A DNA stretch of 64,000 bases from Mesorhizobium sp. NZP2298 (GTDB taxonomy: Bacteria > Pseudomonadota > Alphaproteobacteria > Rhizobiales > Rhizobiaceae): contig NZ_CP033365.1 of the NCBI RefSeq assembly GCF_013170825.1, positions 2,244,001 through 2,308,000 on the forward strand, given 5' to 3'. The notes beneath the pieces were generated by a model, which had not been told where the DNA came from, ran no database searches, and saw only the letters and a list, made by a program, of their open reading frames with translations. The translations under genes and the position numbers were made by a program. Below, one piece after another: positions 26,766 through 35,459 of the stretch; the first letter of the stretch is position 1; each line of letters begins with the position of its first letter.

Positions 26766-27364
26766 TCGTCCTCCGCCGGTCCGAGCAGCCCGGCGGCAGT
26801 CACCAGGCTCTGGGCGATCTCGCTGATCTTGCGGTTCTGGTTCATCGCCGTCTTGCGCAGCAGCGTGTAGGCGGCTTCTTCGGAGAGGCCGCGCGACTTC
26901 ATCAATATGCCCTTGGCGCGGTCGATGACCTTGCGGCCCTCGAGCTCGCTGCGCGCCTCTTCCAGTTCGCGCGCCATGCGCGAGAAAGCATTGAAGCGGC
27001 TCACCGCCATGTCCAGGATCGGCTTGACGCGCTCTTGCCTGAGCCCGTCGACGACATAGGCGGACACGCCGGCATCGACCGCGGCCTCGATCGAGGCCTG
27101 GTCCGAGCGGTCGACGAACATGGCGATCGGCCGCTTCACGGCACGCGACAGCTGGAACATGTTTTCGAGCATGTCGCGGTTGGGGTTTTCGAGGTCGATG
27201 ACGATGACATCCGGCTCGATCTCGGCGATCCGCCGCGCGATGCCGGTCACGTCATGGATGATGGTGACCCGTTCATGGCCAGCCTCGCGCAGTCCCGCCT
27301 CGATGATCGAGGCACGGATGCGATTTTCGTCGATCACCAGAACGGCTAGGGAGGATCGGACCAT
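26762..27364 (-). CDS. nasT: ANTAR-domain antiterminator NasT
   Basis: 200-residue two-domain regulator. Residues ~5-120 form a pseudo-receiver domain (LAVLVIDENRIRASIIEAGL; DVIVIDLENPNRDMLENMF), and residues ~135-195 are an ANTAR RNA-binding domain (LEGRKVIDRAKGILMKSRGL; SEEAAYTLLRKTAMNQNRKI). NasT binds paired hexaloop hairpins to prevent termination upstream of nitrate assimilation genes; a matching leader lies about 1.4 kb downstream, after the coupled nasS. Antitermination of narK-nirBD-nasA is the clear inference. Confidence 0.93.
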   Translation of the reverse strand: MVRSSLAVLVIDENRIRASIIEAGLREAGHERVTIIHDVTGIARRIAEIEPDVIVIDLENPNRDMLENMFQLSRAVKRPIAMFVDRSDQASIEAAVDAGVSAYVVDGLRQERVKPILDMAVSRFNAFSRMARELEEARSELEGRKVIDRAKGILMKSRGLSEEAAYTLLRKTAMNQNRKISEIAQSLVTAAGLLGPAEDE

Positions 27365-27402
27365 GCCCGCATTGTGGGCAAGGCCGCGAAATTGTGCAAT
27401 GC

Positions 27403-27440
27403 GGCATAGCCACGTCGATGTAAAGAACCGTGGCTATGCC
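27403..27440. repeat. 12-bp perfect inverted repeat between the His-rich gene and nasT
   Basis: GGCATAGCCACG and CGTGGCTATGCC are separated by 14 bases. No T-run follows on either strand, so it is a weak terminator at best. It may end the upstream gene or act as an operator or RNA structure before nasT (start about 40 bp away). Confidence 0.5.
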
Positions 27441-27505
27441 AGACCTTCGCGGTGCTCACTCGCCGCCCAGGATCAGGTTCTGGCGGAACCGAGCAAGCCG
27501 AGGTT

Positions 27506-27829
27506 TTAGCCGCAGACGCGAACGTCCTCGATCACCCTGTGGTGATGGCGCCAATGCACGACTGTTTCGGTGTGACAGCGGTGATGCCGGTGGTGGCGCC
27601 GGTATTGGCCATTATTGTCATACTGGACGTTCTGGTCGCCATCATACTGATTGTCATAGCGGCGGTCATGGTGCCGGCGAACGATAATGCCGCCACTATC
27701 GGACTCATCATCCGGTGAATATCGGTTGCCGTCGTCGGACTGGATAATGACGCTAGCGGCTTGCGTTGGTGCAATGACCGCCGCTGTCGCCGTCAATGCC
27801 AAAAGGGAAGCTAAAATCAATTTTTTCAT
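27506..27829 (-). CDS. Small exported His/Arg/Asp-rich protein
   Basis: 107-residue protein with a clear signal peptide (MKKLILASLLALTATAAVIA, PTQAAS) and a strong ribosome site (GGAGGACGAA before ATG). The mature part is rich in charged residues and histidine clusters (VRRHHDRRYDN; YRRHHRHHRCHTETVVHWRHHH), which suggests metal binding or a periplasmic stress role, but no family is recognised. It lies alone between the palindromic repeats and nasT. Confidence 0.75.
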   Translation of the reverse strand: MKKLILASLLALTATAAVIAPTQAASVIIQSDDGNRYSPDDESDSGGIIVRRHHDRRYDNQYDGDQNVQYDNNGQYRRHHRHHRCHTETVVHWRHHHRVIEDVRVCG

Positions 27830-27924
27830 TTCGTCCTCCTGCGAGTTCAGGACTTAAACTCGACATATCAACTCGCGGAAGAACCGAGCGTTCCACTGTA
27901 AATCCACACGCTTTGCGACGCCTG

Positions 27925-27972
27925 GAGCCGGATCGTGTCAGGTCGAGTCGACCTGACATCTGAATCCGGCTC
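27925..27972. repeat. Palindromic intergenic repeat, part 1
   Basis: Outer arms GAGCCGGAT/ATCCGGCTC enclose a perfect palindrome GTCAGGTCGA-G-TCGACCTGAC. Together with part 2, it resembles the mosaic palindromic elements scattered through rhizobial genomes. Confidence 0.7.
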
Positions 27973-27986
27973 TAAATCAAGGAGAT

Positions 27987-28037
27987 AGAGCATGATGTCG
28001 TCCGAAAACCGCTTCACACTTTTCGGCATCATGCTCT
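27987..28037. repeat. Palindromic intergenic repeat, part 2 (overlaps a stop codon)
   Basis: AGAGCATGATG/CATCATGCTCT arms enclose CCGAAAA/TTTTCGG, a sequence pattern common between rhizobial genes. The right edge overlaps the TAG stop of the endonuclease-family gene, so the element lies at that gene's extreme 3' end. Confidence 0.75.
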
Positions 28038-28923
28038 AGTCATTCATCATGCTAGTCATGGTGGTGTGATCGGCTGAAACCATATGATCCAGGCGCACGA
28101 AGGCTGTGAGCGGCAGATGATCGGAGGCAACGCGCGATAGCGGCGTATCGTGCGCTTCGACCGCCGCTATCATTCCGTGCCGATTGGTCATGATCCGGTC
28201 GAGCGCCAAGAGCGGCAGGTTGGAAGGGAAGGTGGGGACCGCCGGCGGTTGCGGCCCGAAAGTCGCATGCAGCGTGTTGAGCGCGGAGCGGTTTCCAAGC
28301 CGCCATTCGTTAAGGTCGCCAAGCAGCAGGGTCGGCTTCTCATCGGCGCTGCTCATGATGTCCAGCACGACGCGAGCCTGCTGGGAGCGTGAATGGCGCA
28401 GCAAGCCGAGATGGGCGGCGATGACGCGCAATGTCCGGTTTCCGTCGAGGTCGATCTCCGCCACCACCGCGCCGCGCGGTTCCAAGCCCGGAAGCCTGAT
28501 CTGATGCACGTCACGGACGACACCCTTCTTGAACAGCAGGACATTGCCGTGCCAGCCGTGACCCTTGCCTGTGGCCGAGATCGGCACCGGCACGAGGCCG
28601 GTTTCCCGCTCGAGGCGGGGCAGATCCAGGAGGCCGTCACGGTCGCCGAAACGGTTGTCCGCCTCCTGCAGGGCGATGACATCAGGGTCGATTTCGCGGA
28701 TGACGCGGCTGGTCCGCTCAGGGTCGAACTTCCGGTCGACACCGATACATTTATGGACATTGTAGGAAGCGACCAGCGTGCCAGTGGCGGCGGTCGCCTT
28801 GTGCGCGGCTGCGTTTGCCTTCCGCATCCGCCGGTCACGGATGGTCAAAAGCACGCTTGCCGGAAGGCTGCGTCCGTTCATTCGCATCGTGTGCTTGCCA
28901 TTCCTGCTGCCTTCACCATGCAC
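28036..28923 (-). CDS. Endonuclease/exonuclease/phosphatase family protein
   Basis: 295-residue metal-dependent hydrolase of the EEP superfamily. Motifs in order are VASYNVHKCIGVDRKF, DVIALQEADNRF (metal-binding Glu), AAHLGLLRHSRSQQA, LLGDLNEWRLGN and the final SDHLPLTAFVRL (catalytic Asp-His). Relatives include lipid and nucleic-acid phosphodiesterases, and the gene is commonly next to phospholipase-D-type cardiolipin synthases, as here. ATGs 36 and 42 bp further in are also possible starts. The stop codon lies in a palindromic repeat. Confidence 0.82.
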   Translation of the reverse strand: MHGEGSRNGKHTMRMNGRSLPASVLLTIRDRRMRKANAAAHKATAATGTLVASYNVHKCIGVDRKFDPERTSRVIREIDPDVIALQEADNRFGDRDGLLDLPRLERETGLVPVPISATGKGHGWHGNVLLFKKGVVRDVHQIRLPGLEPRGAVVAEIDLDGNRTLRVIAAHLGLLRHSRSQQARVVLDIMSSADEKPTLLLGDLNEWRLGNRSALNTLHATFGPQPPAVPTFPSNLPLLALDRIMTNRHGMIAAVEAHDTPLSRVASDHLPLTAFVRLDHMVSADHTTMTSMMND

Positions 28924-29007
28924 TTCAAATAGAGTCTTTGCGCCTATGTTCCATGACCGACATCAAACTATCCGCCAAACACGTCGTTTTGTTTAAGTCA
29001 GACCTCT

Positions 29008-30471
29008 CTAGAGATAGGGTGATCCCAGCCATAGGATACGGTCGAACAGCCGGATGATGAAGGGCCGGGCCCGCAAGGAGTCCAGAGTGACAGGGATGGC
29101 CGTTTCAATTGCCGATCCAATCCGGGTTTCGATCTCGTGGGCAAAGCCCGCGTCAAGGACCTCCAGATCGATCTCGAAGTTGAGCCGCAACGACCGGGCG
29201 TCGAGATTGGACGAGCCGACATAGGCCCACACGCCGTCGATCGAAAGCAGCTTGGAATGGTCGAATGGGCCTCCCGTGCGCCATATGCGGCAATAGTTCT
29301 TCAAGATCTGGTCGAATTGCGCGGTCATGGCGCGGTCGACGAGGAAGAGATTGTTCACCGCGGGCACCACGACATCGATCTCGACGCCGCGTCGGGCGGC
29401 GGTGATCAAGGCGCTGATCAGCTCCCGGTCCGGCAGGAAATAGGGCGACATCAGGCGGATCGACTTGCGCGCGACCGAGAACGCACCGATCAGCAGTTTG
29501 TGGTTGGTCTCATTGCTGGCATCAGGCCCGGATGCAACCGCCCGCACCAGCATCGGTTGGCCAGGTGGCGGCGACAGCGGCGCAATTCGCCAGGCATCGC
29601 CCTTCAGGGCCTCGTTGGTGGCGAAACGCCAGTCTTCGGCGGCAACCGAGAACAGGTCGGCGACGACAGGCCCGGTGACCTTGAAATGCGTGTCCCTTGC
29701 GCTGTTGGGGCCCGCGAACTCGGCGGAAAAACCCTTGCGGATGTTCATGCCGCCGGTAAAGGCAACCGTGCCGTCGACCACAAGGATCTTCCGGTGGGTC
29801 CTGAGATTGGCGTAAGGCAAGCGCAGGCCCATGACGATGTTGCCGTTGAAGACGTCGGCGGGAACGTCGGCCTTGCGCAGATGACCCAGGATGCTGGGGA
29901 CGGAATAGCGGGCGCCGACGGCGTCGATCAGCACCCGAACGGTGACGCCGCGCCCGACGGCGCCGGCCAGCGCCTCGACGAACAGCAGGCCGACGGCGTC
30001 ATTGTCGAAAATATAGGTCTCAAGCAGGACGCTTCGTTCGGCGCCGTCGATCGCCTTGCACATGGCGGCATAGGCCTCGTCGCCGGTCTCCAGCACGTCG
30101 ATGGCATTGCCTGGGTTGAGCGCGCGCCGCGCCACCCTGTCGCCCAGCGTCCGCAGACCGGTGAAGCGCTGCCCGTACCGTTCGACAATGAGCGCCTCCT
30201 CGGCAGCGACGTCACCCTCGTGCTTGGCGGCCACCGCATCGCCGGCAAGCGGGCGCTGCGCGGTGATCGTGGCGCGGCGAATGCGGTTGATGCCGGCCAC
30301 GGCATAGATCAGCACGCCGAGGATCGGTGACAGCACCATCACGCCGACCCAGCCGGTGGCGGCGCGGACATCCTCCTTGGTCATGACGGCGTGGGCGATG
30401 CCGACGGTCGCCATCACCACCGAGATGATTGCCAGGATCTGGGTCCAGTGAGTCGCAATCGTGTCGAACAT
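29008..30471 (-). CDS. cls: Cardiolipin synthase (phospholipase D family)
   Basis: 487-residue membrane enzyme with two N-terminal helices (ILAIISVVMATVGIAHAVM; GWVGVMVLSPILGVLIYAVA) and two HKD catalytic motifs, HRKILVVD and HSKLLSID. It makes cardiolipin from two phosphatidylglycerols or a related donor pair. The start MFDTIATHW was chosen over an in-frame start 36 bp upstream. It precedes the EEP-family gene on the same strand by about 85 bp, suggesting joint envelope lipid work. Confidence 0.87.
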   Translation of the reverse strand: MFDTIATHWTQILAIISVVMATVGIAHAVMTKEDVRAATGWVGVMVLSPILGVLIYAVAGINRIRRATITAQRPLAGDAVAAKHEGDVAAEEALIVERYGQRFTGLRTLGDRVARRALNPGNAIDVLETGDEAYAAMCKAIDGAERSVLLETYIFDNDAVGLLFVEALAGAVGRGVTVRVLIDAVGARYSVPSILGHLRKADVPADVFNGNIVMGLRLPYANLRTHRKILVVDGTVAFTGGMNIRKGFSAEFAGPNSARDTHFKVTGPVVADLFSVAAEDWRFATNEALKGDAWRIAPLSPPPGQPMLVRAVASGPDASNETNHKLLIGAFSVARKSIRLMSPYFLPDRELISALITAARRGVEIDVVVPAVNNLFLVDRAMTAQFDQILKNYCRIWRTGGPFDHSKLLSIDGVWAYVGSSNLDARSLRLNFEIDLEVLDAGFAHEIETRIGSAIETAIPVTLDSLRARPFIIRLFDRILWLGSPYL

Positions 30472-30700
30472 TGCCGGGACTATCCAGCGAGCGATCGCAG
30501 AAGGCAATGCAGCCGATCATGCTTCGCATTCGCAGGTGGCGCCCATAGCTCGGTCAGCACTTTGGATAGGCATCAGCGCCACGGGATTGGCCTGGGCAAA
30601 ACCACGCGCCCATCCCGCGCAGCGGGTTCGTTCTCCGGCCCAAATTCGGGGCAGGGTGCAGTTGTATCCACGGCAAGCTTCGCCGGCGACCTGACGCGCG
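30472..30700. other. Intergenic interval between the cardiolipin synthase and LysR genes
   Basis: About 230 bp with no credible gene. It should hold the promoter of the cardiolipin synthase and the end of the LysR transcript. I see no clear terminator or repeat. Confidence 0.5.
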
Positions 30701-31597
30701 TCAGTCGCGCGATACGGACAGCCCCGTGAGAAGCGGCGCGTATGCCGCGAGCCTGCGGGATATGAATTCGGTGAAGAGCCGCACGCGCTTCGTCTTGCGT
30801 GTCTCGCCCTGTGTGAGAAGCCAGAGCGTTCCATACATGTGCAGGTCGGTGCCCGGCACCCTCACCAGCAGGGGGTCGGCATCGCCGATGAAGCACGGCA
30901 GTGTCGTCATCCCGAGCCCCTGCCGCACCGCGACGATCTGCGCCTCGCCGTCCGTGACCCTGAACGGAACCTCGGCGGTGCGAACCTCACCTTCGTGAGC
31001 CCAGTCCGGGATTCCATGAATGCTTATGACGATCCACCGGATGGGATCAGGCGCGCCCGAACGCCATGCGGCTAGTCGATCCCGGGATATGTAGACGCCG
31101 CCGAACAGCTCCGGTCCCTTCAGACCGTGGAGATTGAGCGGCAGGGTTTTGCGGTCGTAAACGACGCGGATCGCGACGTCGGCCTCTCGGTTGGTCAGAT
31201 TTGCCAGCTCGCCGGACGACAAGATTTCCATCTCGATGTCGCGATGGAGATGCGCGAAATCGGCGAGGTCCGGCATGAGCAGGTGTGTCGCGAGGGTCGG
31301 TGCCAGTGTCACGCGCAGAAGCCCGCGCACGCTCTGGTCGCGACCGAAGACGCGCGTCTCCAGCTGCTGCGACGACGCTTCCATCTGTTCCGCGAGCTCG
31401 AGGACTTCCTCCCCCGCTGCCGTCAGGCGATAGCCCGAAGGCAGCTTCTCGAACATATGCGCCCCAAGGCGTTCTTCAAGCTGGGCGATGCGTCGAAGCA
31501 CGGTCGCGTGGTTGACGCCGAGGTGCTTGGCGGCGGCCCGCACCGAGCCTCCGCGTGCGACGGCAAGAAAGTAGCGAACGTCATCCCAGTCGATCAT
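30701..31597 (-). CDS. LysR-family transcriptional regulator
   Basis: 298-residue regulator with an N-terminal helix-turn-helix (DVRYFLAVARGGSVRAAAKH, LGVNHATVLRRIAQLEERLG) and an effector domain (LLRVTLAPTLATHLLMPDLA). The start MIDWDDVRYF is preceded by GGGA. It is transcribed away from the SDR gene pair, the classic layout for a LysR regulator controlling its divergent neighbour, so the SDR/reductase/methyltransferase cluster is its probable target. Effector unknown. Confidence 0.88.
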   Translation of the reverse strand: MIDWDDVRYFLAVARGGSVRAAAKHLGVNHATVLRRIAQLEERLGAHMFEKLPSGYRLTAAGEEVLELAEQMEASSQQLETRVFGRDQSVRGLLRVTLAPTLATHLLMPDLADFAHLHRDIEMEILSSGELANLTNREADVAIRVVYDRKTLPLNLHGLKGPELFGGVYISRDRLAAWRSGAPDPIRWIVISIHGIPDWAHEGEVRTAEVPFRVTDGEAQIVAVRQGLGMTTLPCFIGDADPLLVRVPGTDLHMYGTLWLLTQGETRKTKRVRLFTEFISRRLAAYAPLLTGLSVSRD

Positions 31598-31864
31598 GGT
31601 GCAATCCCGCACCGCGCGGTGCGCCGTCCAAAGGTCTAACCTATCCTACAGCAGTACAGGGCGGTATCGTAGCATGTCTACGAGCGGGCTGCATTTCCGA
31701 ACGGCGGAACCTTATCGTCGCGGCTGCCGTCGAGCCATACCGGATCGATTTTGCACCACCGATGTGCGCGCTTCCCCACTCAACGCCTGACCCTGGCAGA
31801 CCCATCTTCAAGGCCTCGGGACGTTCCCGAATGACCAAGGCGGAAGCCTGGAGGGATGCAAGTC

Positions 31865-32608
31865 ATGATCAGATTGAATGGAAAGACCGCCGTCATCACC
31901 GGCGGCGCTACCGGCATCGGCCGCGCGGCTGCAAAGCGATTCGTAGAGGAGGGCGCGTTCGTCTTCATCTTCGGCCGCCGACAGGAAGCGCTCGACGCCG
32001 CTGTGGCGGACCTTGGGCCCAATACCCGCGGGGTGAAAGGCTCGGTCTCGGATGAGGCCGACCTCGACCGGCTCTACGCGGCCGTGAAGGCCGAGCGCGG
32101 AAGCCTCGATATCGTCTTCGCCAATGCCGGGGCCGGAGGCCCGCTTCCGCTCGGCAAGATCACCGCCGAGCACATTGACGAAACCTTCGACACCAATGTG
32201 AAGGGCACGATCTTCACGGTCCAGAAGGCGTTGCCGCTGATGGGGCCGGGCGGTTCGATCATCCTGACCGGATCGAGCGCCGGCACCACGGGCGCCCCGG
32301 GATTCACTGCCTACAGCGCGAGCAAGGCGGCCGTGCGCAACCTCGCGCGGACCTGGGCGGAGGACCTGAAGGGCACCGGCATCCGGGTCAATGTATTGTC
32401 GCCCGGGGCGACGGCGACTGAACTCGCGAAGGAAGCGCTGGGCGAGGAGGGCCAGAAGGCCTACGGCGCGATGACTCCGCTCCAGCGCATGGCCGATCCC
32501 GCGGAGATCGCGGCGGTGGCCGCCTTTCTCGCGTCGCCGGACAGCAGCTTCATGACCGCCAGCGAGGTCGCCGTCGACGGCGGCCTGGCGCAACTCTGAC
32601 TCCCACGC
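31865..32608 (+). CDS. SDR family oxidoreductase, paralogue A
   Basis: 244-residue classical SDR: cofactor motif TGGATGIG, FANAGAGGPLPLG, and catalytic Tyr/Lys in YSASKAAVRN, ending SEVAVDGGLAQL (stop codon ends at 32599; the last bases of the listed interval are non-coding spacer). The ATG with GGAGGG about ten bases upstream was preferred over one 9 bp earlier that sits on the ribosome site. It is divergent from the LysR gene and followed by a second SDR that is clearly homologous (matching blocks FVEEGA, FDNVKG-type, SKAAVRN), so the pair arose by duplication or joint transfer. Confidence 0.86.
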
Positions 32609-32621
32609 TTCTCAAACTTTA
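32606..32621 (+). repeat. 16-bp direct repeat, copy 1
   Basis: CGCTTCTCAAACTTTA occurs just before the second SDR and again (33455-33470) before the dinucleotide-binding reductase gene, each time 25-50 bp before the start codon. It may be a duplicated leader or regulatory site. Confidence 0.6.
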
Positions 32622-32652
32622 CGACAAAACACACGACCAAAGGTGAAATATT

Positions 32653-33405
32653 ATGAAAAAACTCGAAGGTAAGGTTGCAGTCATCACAGGCGGAAGCAGC
32701 GGGATTGGCTTGGCGACGGCCAAGCGCTTTGTAGAAGAAGGTGCACACGTCGTAATCACCGGGCGACGAGAGAAAGAGCTGAAGGAGGCCGCGGCCTTCA
32801 TCAAGATTAATGTTACGACGGTCGTGGGCGACGTGTCACGCTTGGAAGATCTGGACCGGCTCTTTGCCATCGTGAAAGAGAAACATGGTCACATCGACAT
32901 TCTCTTCGCGAACGCTGGCGCGGGGACAATCGCACCGCTCGCAGCGGCTACTGAGGCCCACTTTGACCAGACCTTCGACGTGAACGTGAAGGGGCTGTTC
33001 TTCACTGTGCAGAAGGCCCTTCCCCTCTTCAAAGACGGCGGTTCGATTATTCTGAATTCTTCGGTTTCGAACGTGCTGGGCTTGCCGGGGTTCAGCGCAT
33101 ACGCCGCGAGTAAGGCGGCAGTGCGCAACTTCTCGCGTGCTTGGACCCTAGAGCTGAAAGACCGCAAAATCCGAGTGAATACGATGAGCCCCGGAGCAAT
33201 CGAGACCCCCGCCTTGGCGACAACAACGGGCCTTACCCCTGAGCAAGCCGAACAAGCGGTCGCCCAGTTTGCTTCCCAGATCCCAATGGGTCGCAGGGGT
33301 AAACCAGAGGAAATCGCGGCTGCTGTCACGTTCCTTGCCTCCGATGAGAGTTCTTACATCACCGGTGTGGATCTCGCCGTTGATGGAGGCATGGCGCAGG
33401 TTTGA
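32653..33405 (+). CDS. SDR family oxidoreductase, paralogue B
   Basis: 250-residue SDR with TGGSSGIG, FANAGAGTIAPL, catalytic SSVSNVLGLPGFSAYAASK and the terminal TGVDLAVDGGMAQV. Ribosome site AAAGGTGAAATATT precedes the ATG. Its codon use is noticeably richer in A and T than paralogue A and most neighbours, which suggests separate acquisition from a lower-GC donor followed by placement beside a relative. Substrate unknown; similar proteins act on small ketones and aldehydes. Confidence 0.88.
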   Translation: MKKLEGKVAVITGGSSGIGLATAKRFVEEGAHVVITGRREKELKEAAAFIKINVTTVVGDVSRLEDLDRLFAIVKEKHGHIDILFANAGAGTIAPLAAATEAHFDQTFDVNVKGLFFTVQKALPLFKDGGSIILNSSVSNVLGLPGFSAYAASKAAVRNFSRAWTLELKDRKIRVNTMSPGAIETPALATTTGLTPEQAEQAVAQFASQIPMGRRGKPEEIAAAVTFLASDESSYITGVDLAVDGGMAQV

Positions 33406-33454
33406 GCCCGGCGCGGTCCCGTGGCTGGCCCTTCAGTCCCGCCAGTAGTGACCC

Positions 33455-33470
33455 CGCTTCTCAAACTTTA
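33455..33470 (+). repeat. 16-bp direct repeat, copy 2
   Basis: Identical to the sequence before SDR paralogue B (CGCTTCTCAAACTTTA), here about 27 bp before the GTG start of the next gene. Confidence 0.6.
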
Positions 33471-33496
33471 GTTCCACACAAGATAGGAGAAACATT

Positions 33497-34096
33497 GTGA
33501 GTTACGCAATTATCGGCTTTGGCAATATCGGCAAGGCCCTGGCCAAGGCGTTTGCCCGCAAGGGCATCGACGTGTCCGTTGCAACGACGCGCGACCCGGA
33601 ACGCTTTGCAGCCGATGCGGCCGCGATCGGCCCGACGGTCATTCCCAAAAAGCTGGCGGACGCGGTCAAGGCGGACATCATCTTTTTGGCTGTCCGTTTC
33701 GAGTCGCACCCGGAGGTCGCGAAGGCGCTTGCCACCTGGCAGGGGAAGACCATCATCGATGTGACCAATGCCTACGGCGTGCCTCCTGAAAAACTGGGGG
33801 GACAGCCTTCTTCCAAGTTCATCGCGCAGGCATTCCCTGGTGCAAGACTAGTCAAGGGCTTCAACCATCTGATCGCTGCCGTCCTTGACCAGGATCCGGC
33901 CGTGCATGGTGGCAGGAGAGTCGTGTTCCTGGCGAGCGACGATGACGCTGCCGCAGCGGAGATTGGTGCGCTCGCGGAAAAGCTCGGTTTCGCGCCGATC
34001 AAACTTGGCGAGCTGTCGGAAGGTGGGCTGCTGGTCCAGGCGCGCGGAAACAGCTGGGGTCAACTGATCTTCAAGGACCTTGTCAAGTTCGACTGA
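33497..34096 (+). CDS. NADP-binding reductase, F420-dependent NADP reductase-like fold
   Basis: 199-residue protein with an N-terminal dinucleotide-binding motif (YAIIGFGNIGKALAKAFARK) and the family segments FLAVRFESHPEVAK, IDVTNAYG and LVKGFNHL, resembling the NADP-binding half of NpdG/F420-dependent reductases. There is no sign of F420 biosynthesis nearby, so a plain NAD(P)H reductase role is likelier. Start is GTG with AGGAG seven bases upstream. It follows the SDR pair in the same direction and precedes the NTF2-like gene. Confidence 0.78.
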   Translation: MSYAIIGFGNIGKALAKAFARKGIDVSVATTRDPERFAADAAAIGPTVIPKKLADAVKADIIFLAVRFESHPEVAKALATWQGKTIIDVTNAYGVPPEKLGGQPSSKFIAQAFPGARLVKGFNHLIAAVLDQDPAVHGGRRVVFLASDDDAAAAEIGALAEKLGFAPIKLGELSEGGLLVQARGNSWGQLIFKDLVKFD

Positions 34097-34127
34097 GGAA
34101 CGACGTGCCAACCGGCAGGGCCACGAT

Positions 34128-34161
34128 GCACGGATCGGATCGAGCGCGATGCGATCCGTGC
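34128..34161. repeat. Inverted repeat before the NTF2-like gene
   Basis: Perfect 10-bp arms GCACGGATCG and CGATCCGTGC with a 14-base spacer lie just before the ribosome site. It could be a weak transcription stop, an operator or a hairpin separating two parts of the operon. No T-run follows. Confidence 0.5.
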
Positions 34162-34178
34162 GAAATGGAGAAATTCCC

Positions 34179-34607
34179 ATGATCATCGAGGAGAACATCC
34201 AGACCGTGAAGGACTTCTTCGCCGCGATCGGCCGCGGCGACAGGGAGGCTCTGCTGACGTTGGTCGCCGAAGACATCGAGTGGATCATTCCGGGCGAAGA
34301 CTGGCCGCTGGCCGGAACGCGCCACGGACACGCCGGGCTGGCGGATTTGCTGGAGACAGCATCGAAGTCGATAGAAACGTCCACGGAACCCCGGGAGTTC
34401 GTGGCGCAAGGAGACCGGGTCCTCGTCGTCGGCTTCGCGAGGGGAAGGATGAAAGCCACGAACAAGACGTTCGAGGATGACTGGATCTTCGCCATCACCG
34501 TCCGGGACGGCAGACTGACCAACATCCGGGAATATGTCGACACGCAAGCACTGGCGCGCGCCGCGCGGATGGACGCGCCCGCGCGCTCGTCTAATGCCCA
34601 ACCATAA
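34179..34607 (+). CDS. NTF2/SnoaL-like family protein
   Basis: 142-residue protein of the nuclear-transport-factor-2-like fold (ENIQTVKDFFAAIGRGDREA, LLTLVAEDIEWIIPGEDWPL, ending VRDGRLTNIREYVDTQAL). Members include small isomerases, hydrolases and binding proteins, so function cannot be fixed. Ribosome site GGAGAAATT precedes the ATG. It lies 11 bp before the methyltransferase gene in the same operon. Confidence 0.8.
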   Translation: MIIEENIQTVKDFFAAIGRGDREALLTLVAEDIEWIIPGEDWPLAGTRHGHAGLADLLETASKSIETSTEPREFVAQGDRVLVVGFARGRMKATNKTFEDDWIFAITVRDGRLTNIREYVDTQALARAARMDAPARSSNAQP

Positions 34608-34618
34608 AGGAGATACCG

Positions 34619-35251
34619 ATGTACGACCAATCCAAGCTATCCGAATTGATCCGGTTCGCACGTGTCGATGCGGGCTCCACTGTCATTGACGTTTACCCAG
34701 GCGACGGCGACTGGACGCGCCTTTTCTCCGACGTCGTGGGACCCGAAGGTCGGGTCTACAGCTTCGTGCCGGCCGAAGTCGCCGACTTCAAGAACGATCC
34801 GGTCGGCCGCATGCGGACGCTTGCGAAGGAGCCGGGCCGAGAGAACGTCGAAGTCGTCTCGGCGGACCTCGTGGCGATGCCGCGGGCCACGCAGCCAGCG
34901 GATGTCCTGTGGCTGCACCTGTTCTACCACGATCTTCACACCGCCCTGATCCAGAAGAGGGGCGCGACGGCGGCCGACTTCAATCGAGCCGTCCACGAGC
35001 GGCTGAAGCCCGGTGGGTGCTACGTCATCGTCGACCACGCCGCCGCCGCTGGGTCGGGCACGAGCGACACTCAGTCGTTGCATCGGATCGACCCTGCATC
35101 CGTCCGCGAGGAGGTAGAGGCAGCCGGCTTCGTACTGGACGCGGAAAGCACCATCCTCGCGAACAAGGATGATGCGCACTCGACCAAGGTGTTCGATCCT
35201 TCGATCAAGGGCGAGACCGATCGCTTCGCCTATCGGTTTGTGAAGATCTGA
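34619..35251 (+). CDS. Class I SAM-dependent methyltransferase-like protein
   Basis: 210-residue protein with an AdoMet-type fold: VIDVYPGDGDWTRLFSDVVG near residue 23 (variant of the glycine-rich motif), an acidic segment VEVVSADLVAMP, and the motif RLKPGGCYVIVDHAAAAGSG. It has a strong ribosome site (AAGGAG). The glycine loop (DVYPGDGDW) departs from the usual pattern, as in the group sometimes described as predicted methyltransferases with signal peptides, although no signal is present here. Last gene of the cluster started at the first SDR. Confidence 0.78.
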   Translation: MYDQSKLSELIRFARVDAGSTVIDVYPGDGDWTRLFSDVVGPEGRVYSFVPAEVADFKNDPVGRMRTLAKEPGRENVEVVSADLVAMPRATQPADVLWLHLFYHDLHTALIQKRGATAADFNRAVHERLKPGGCYVIVDHAAAAGSGTSDTQSLHRIDPASVREEVEAAGFVLDAESTILANKDDAHSTKVFDPSIKGETDRFAYRFVKI

Positions 35252-35459
35252 CACTGAGCTATTCGCCAACGATGAGGTCGCACTCGTACTGGAGGCGGCT
35301 TTGACAAGTGCGACGACCGATTGTGGGTTGGTTTGGGAACGAGAGCTTACCGCAGACGTCGGTTAGAACCGGATCGTCCGCTGCCGGCTCCCACAATCCC
35401 AACCGAGGATGTACCTGGACGGTCCTCTCGCGGCCAATCATGGTCGAAGGAGAAACGAA

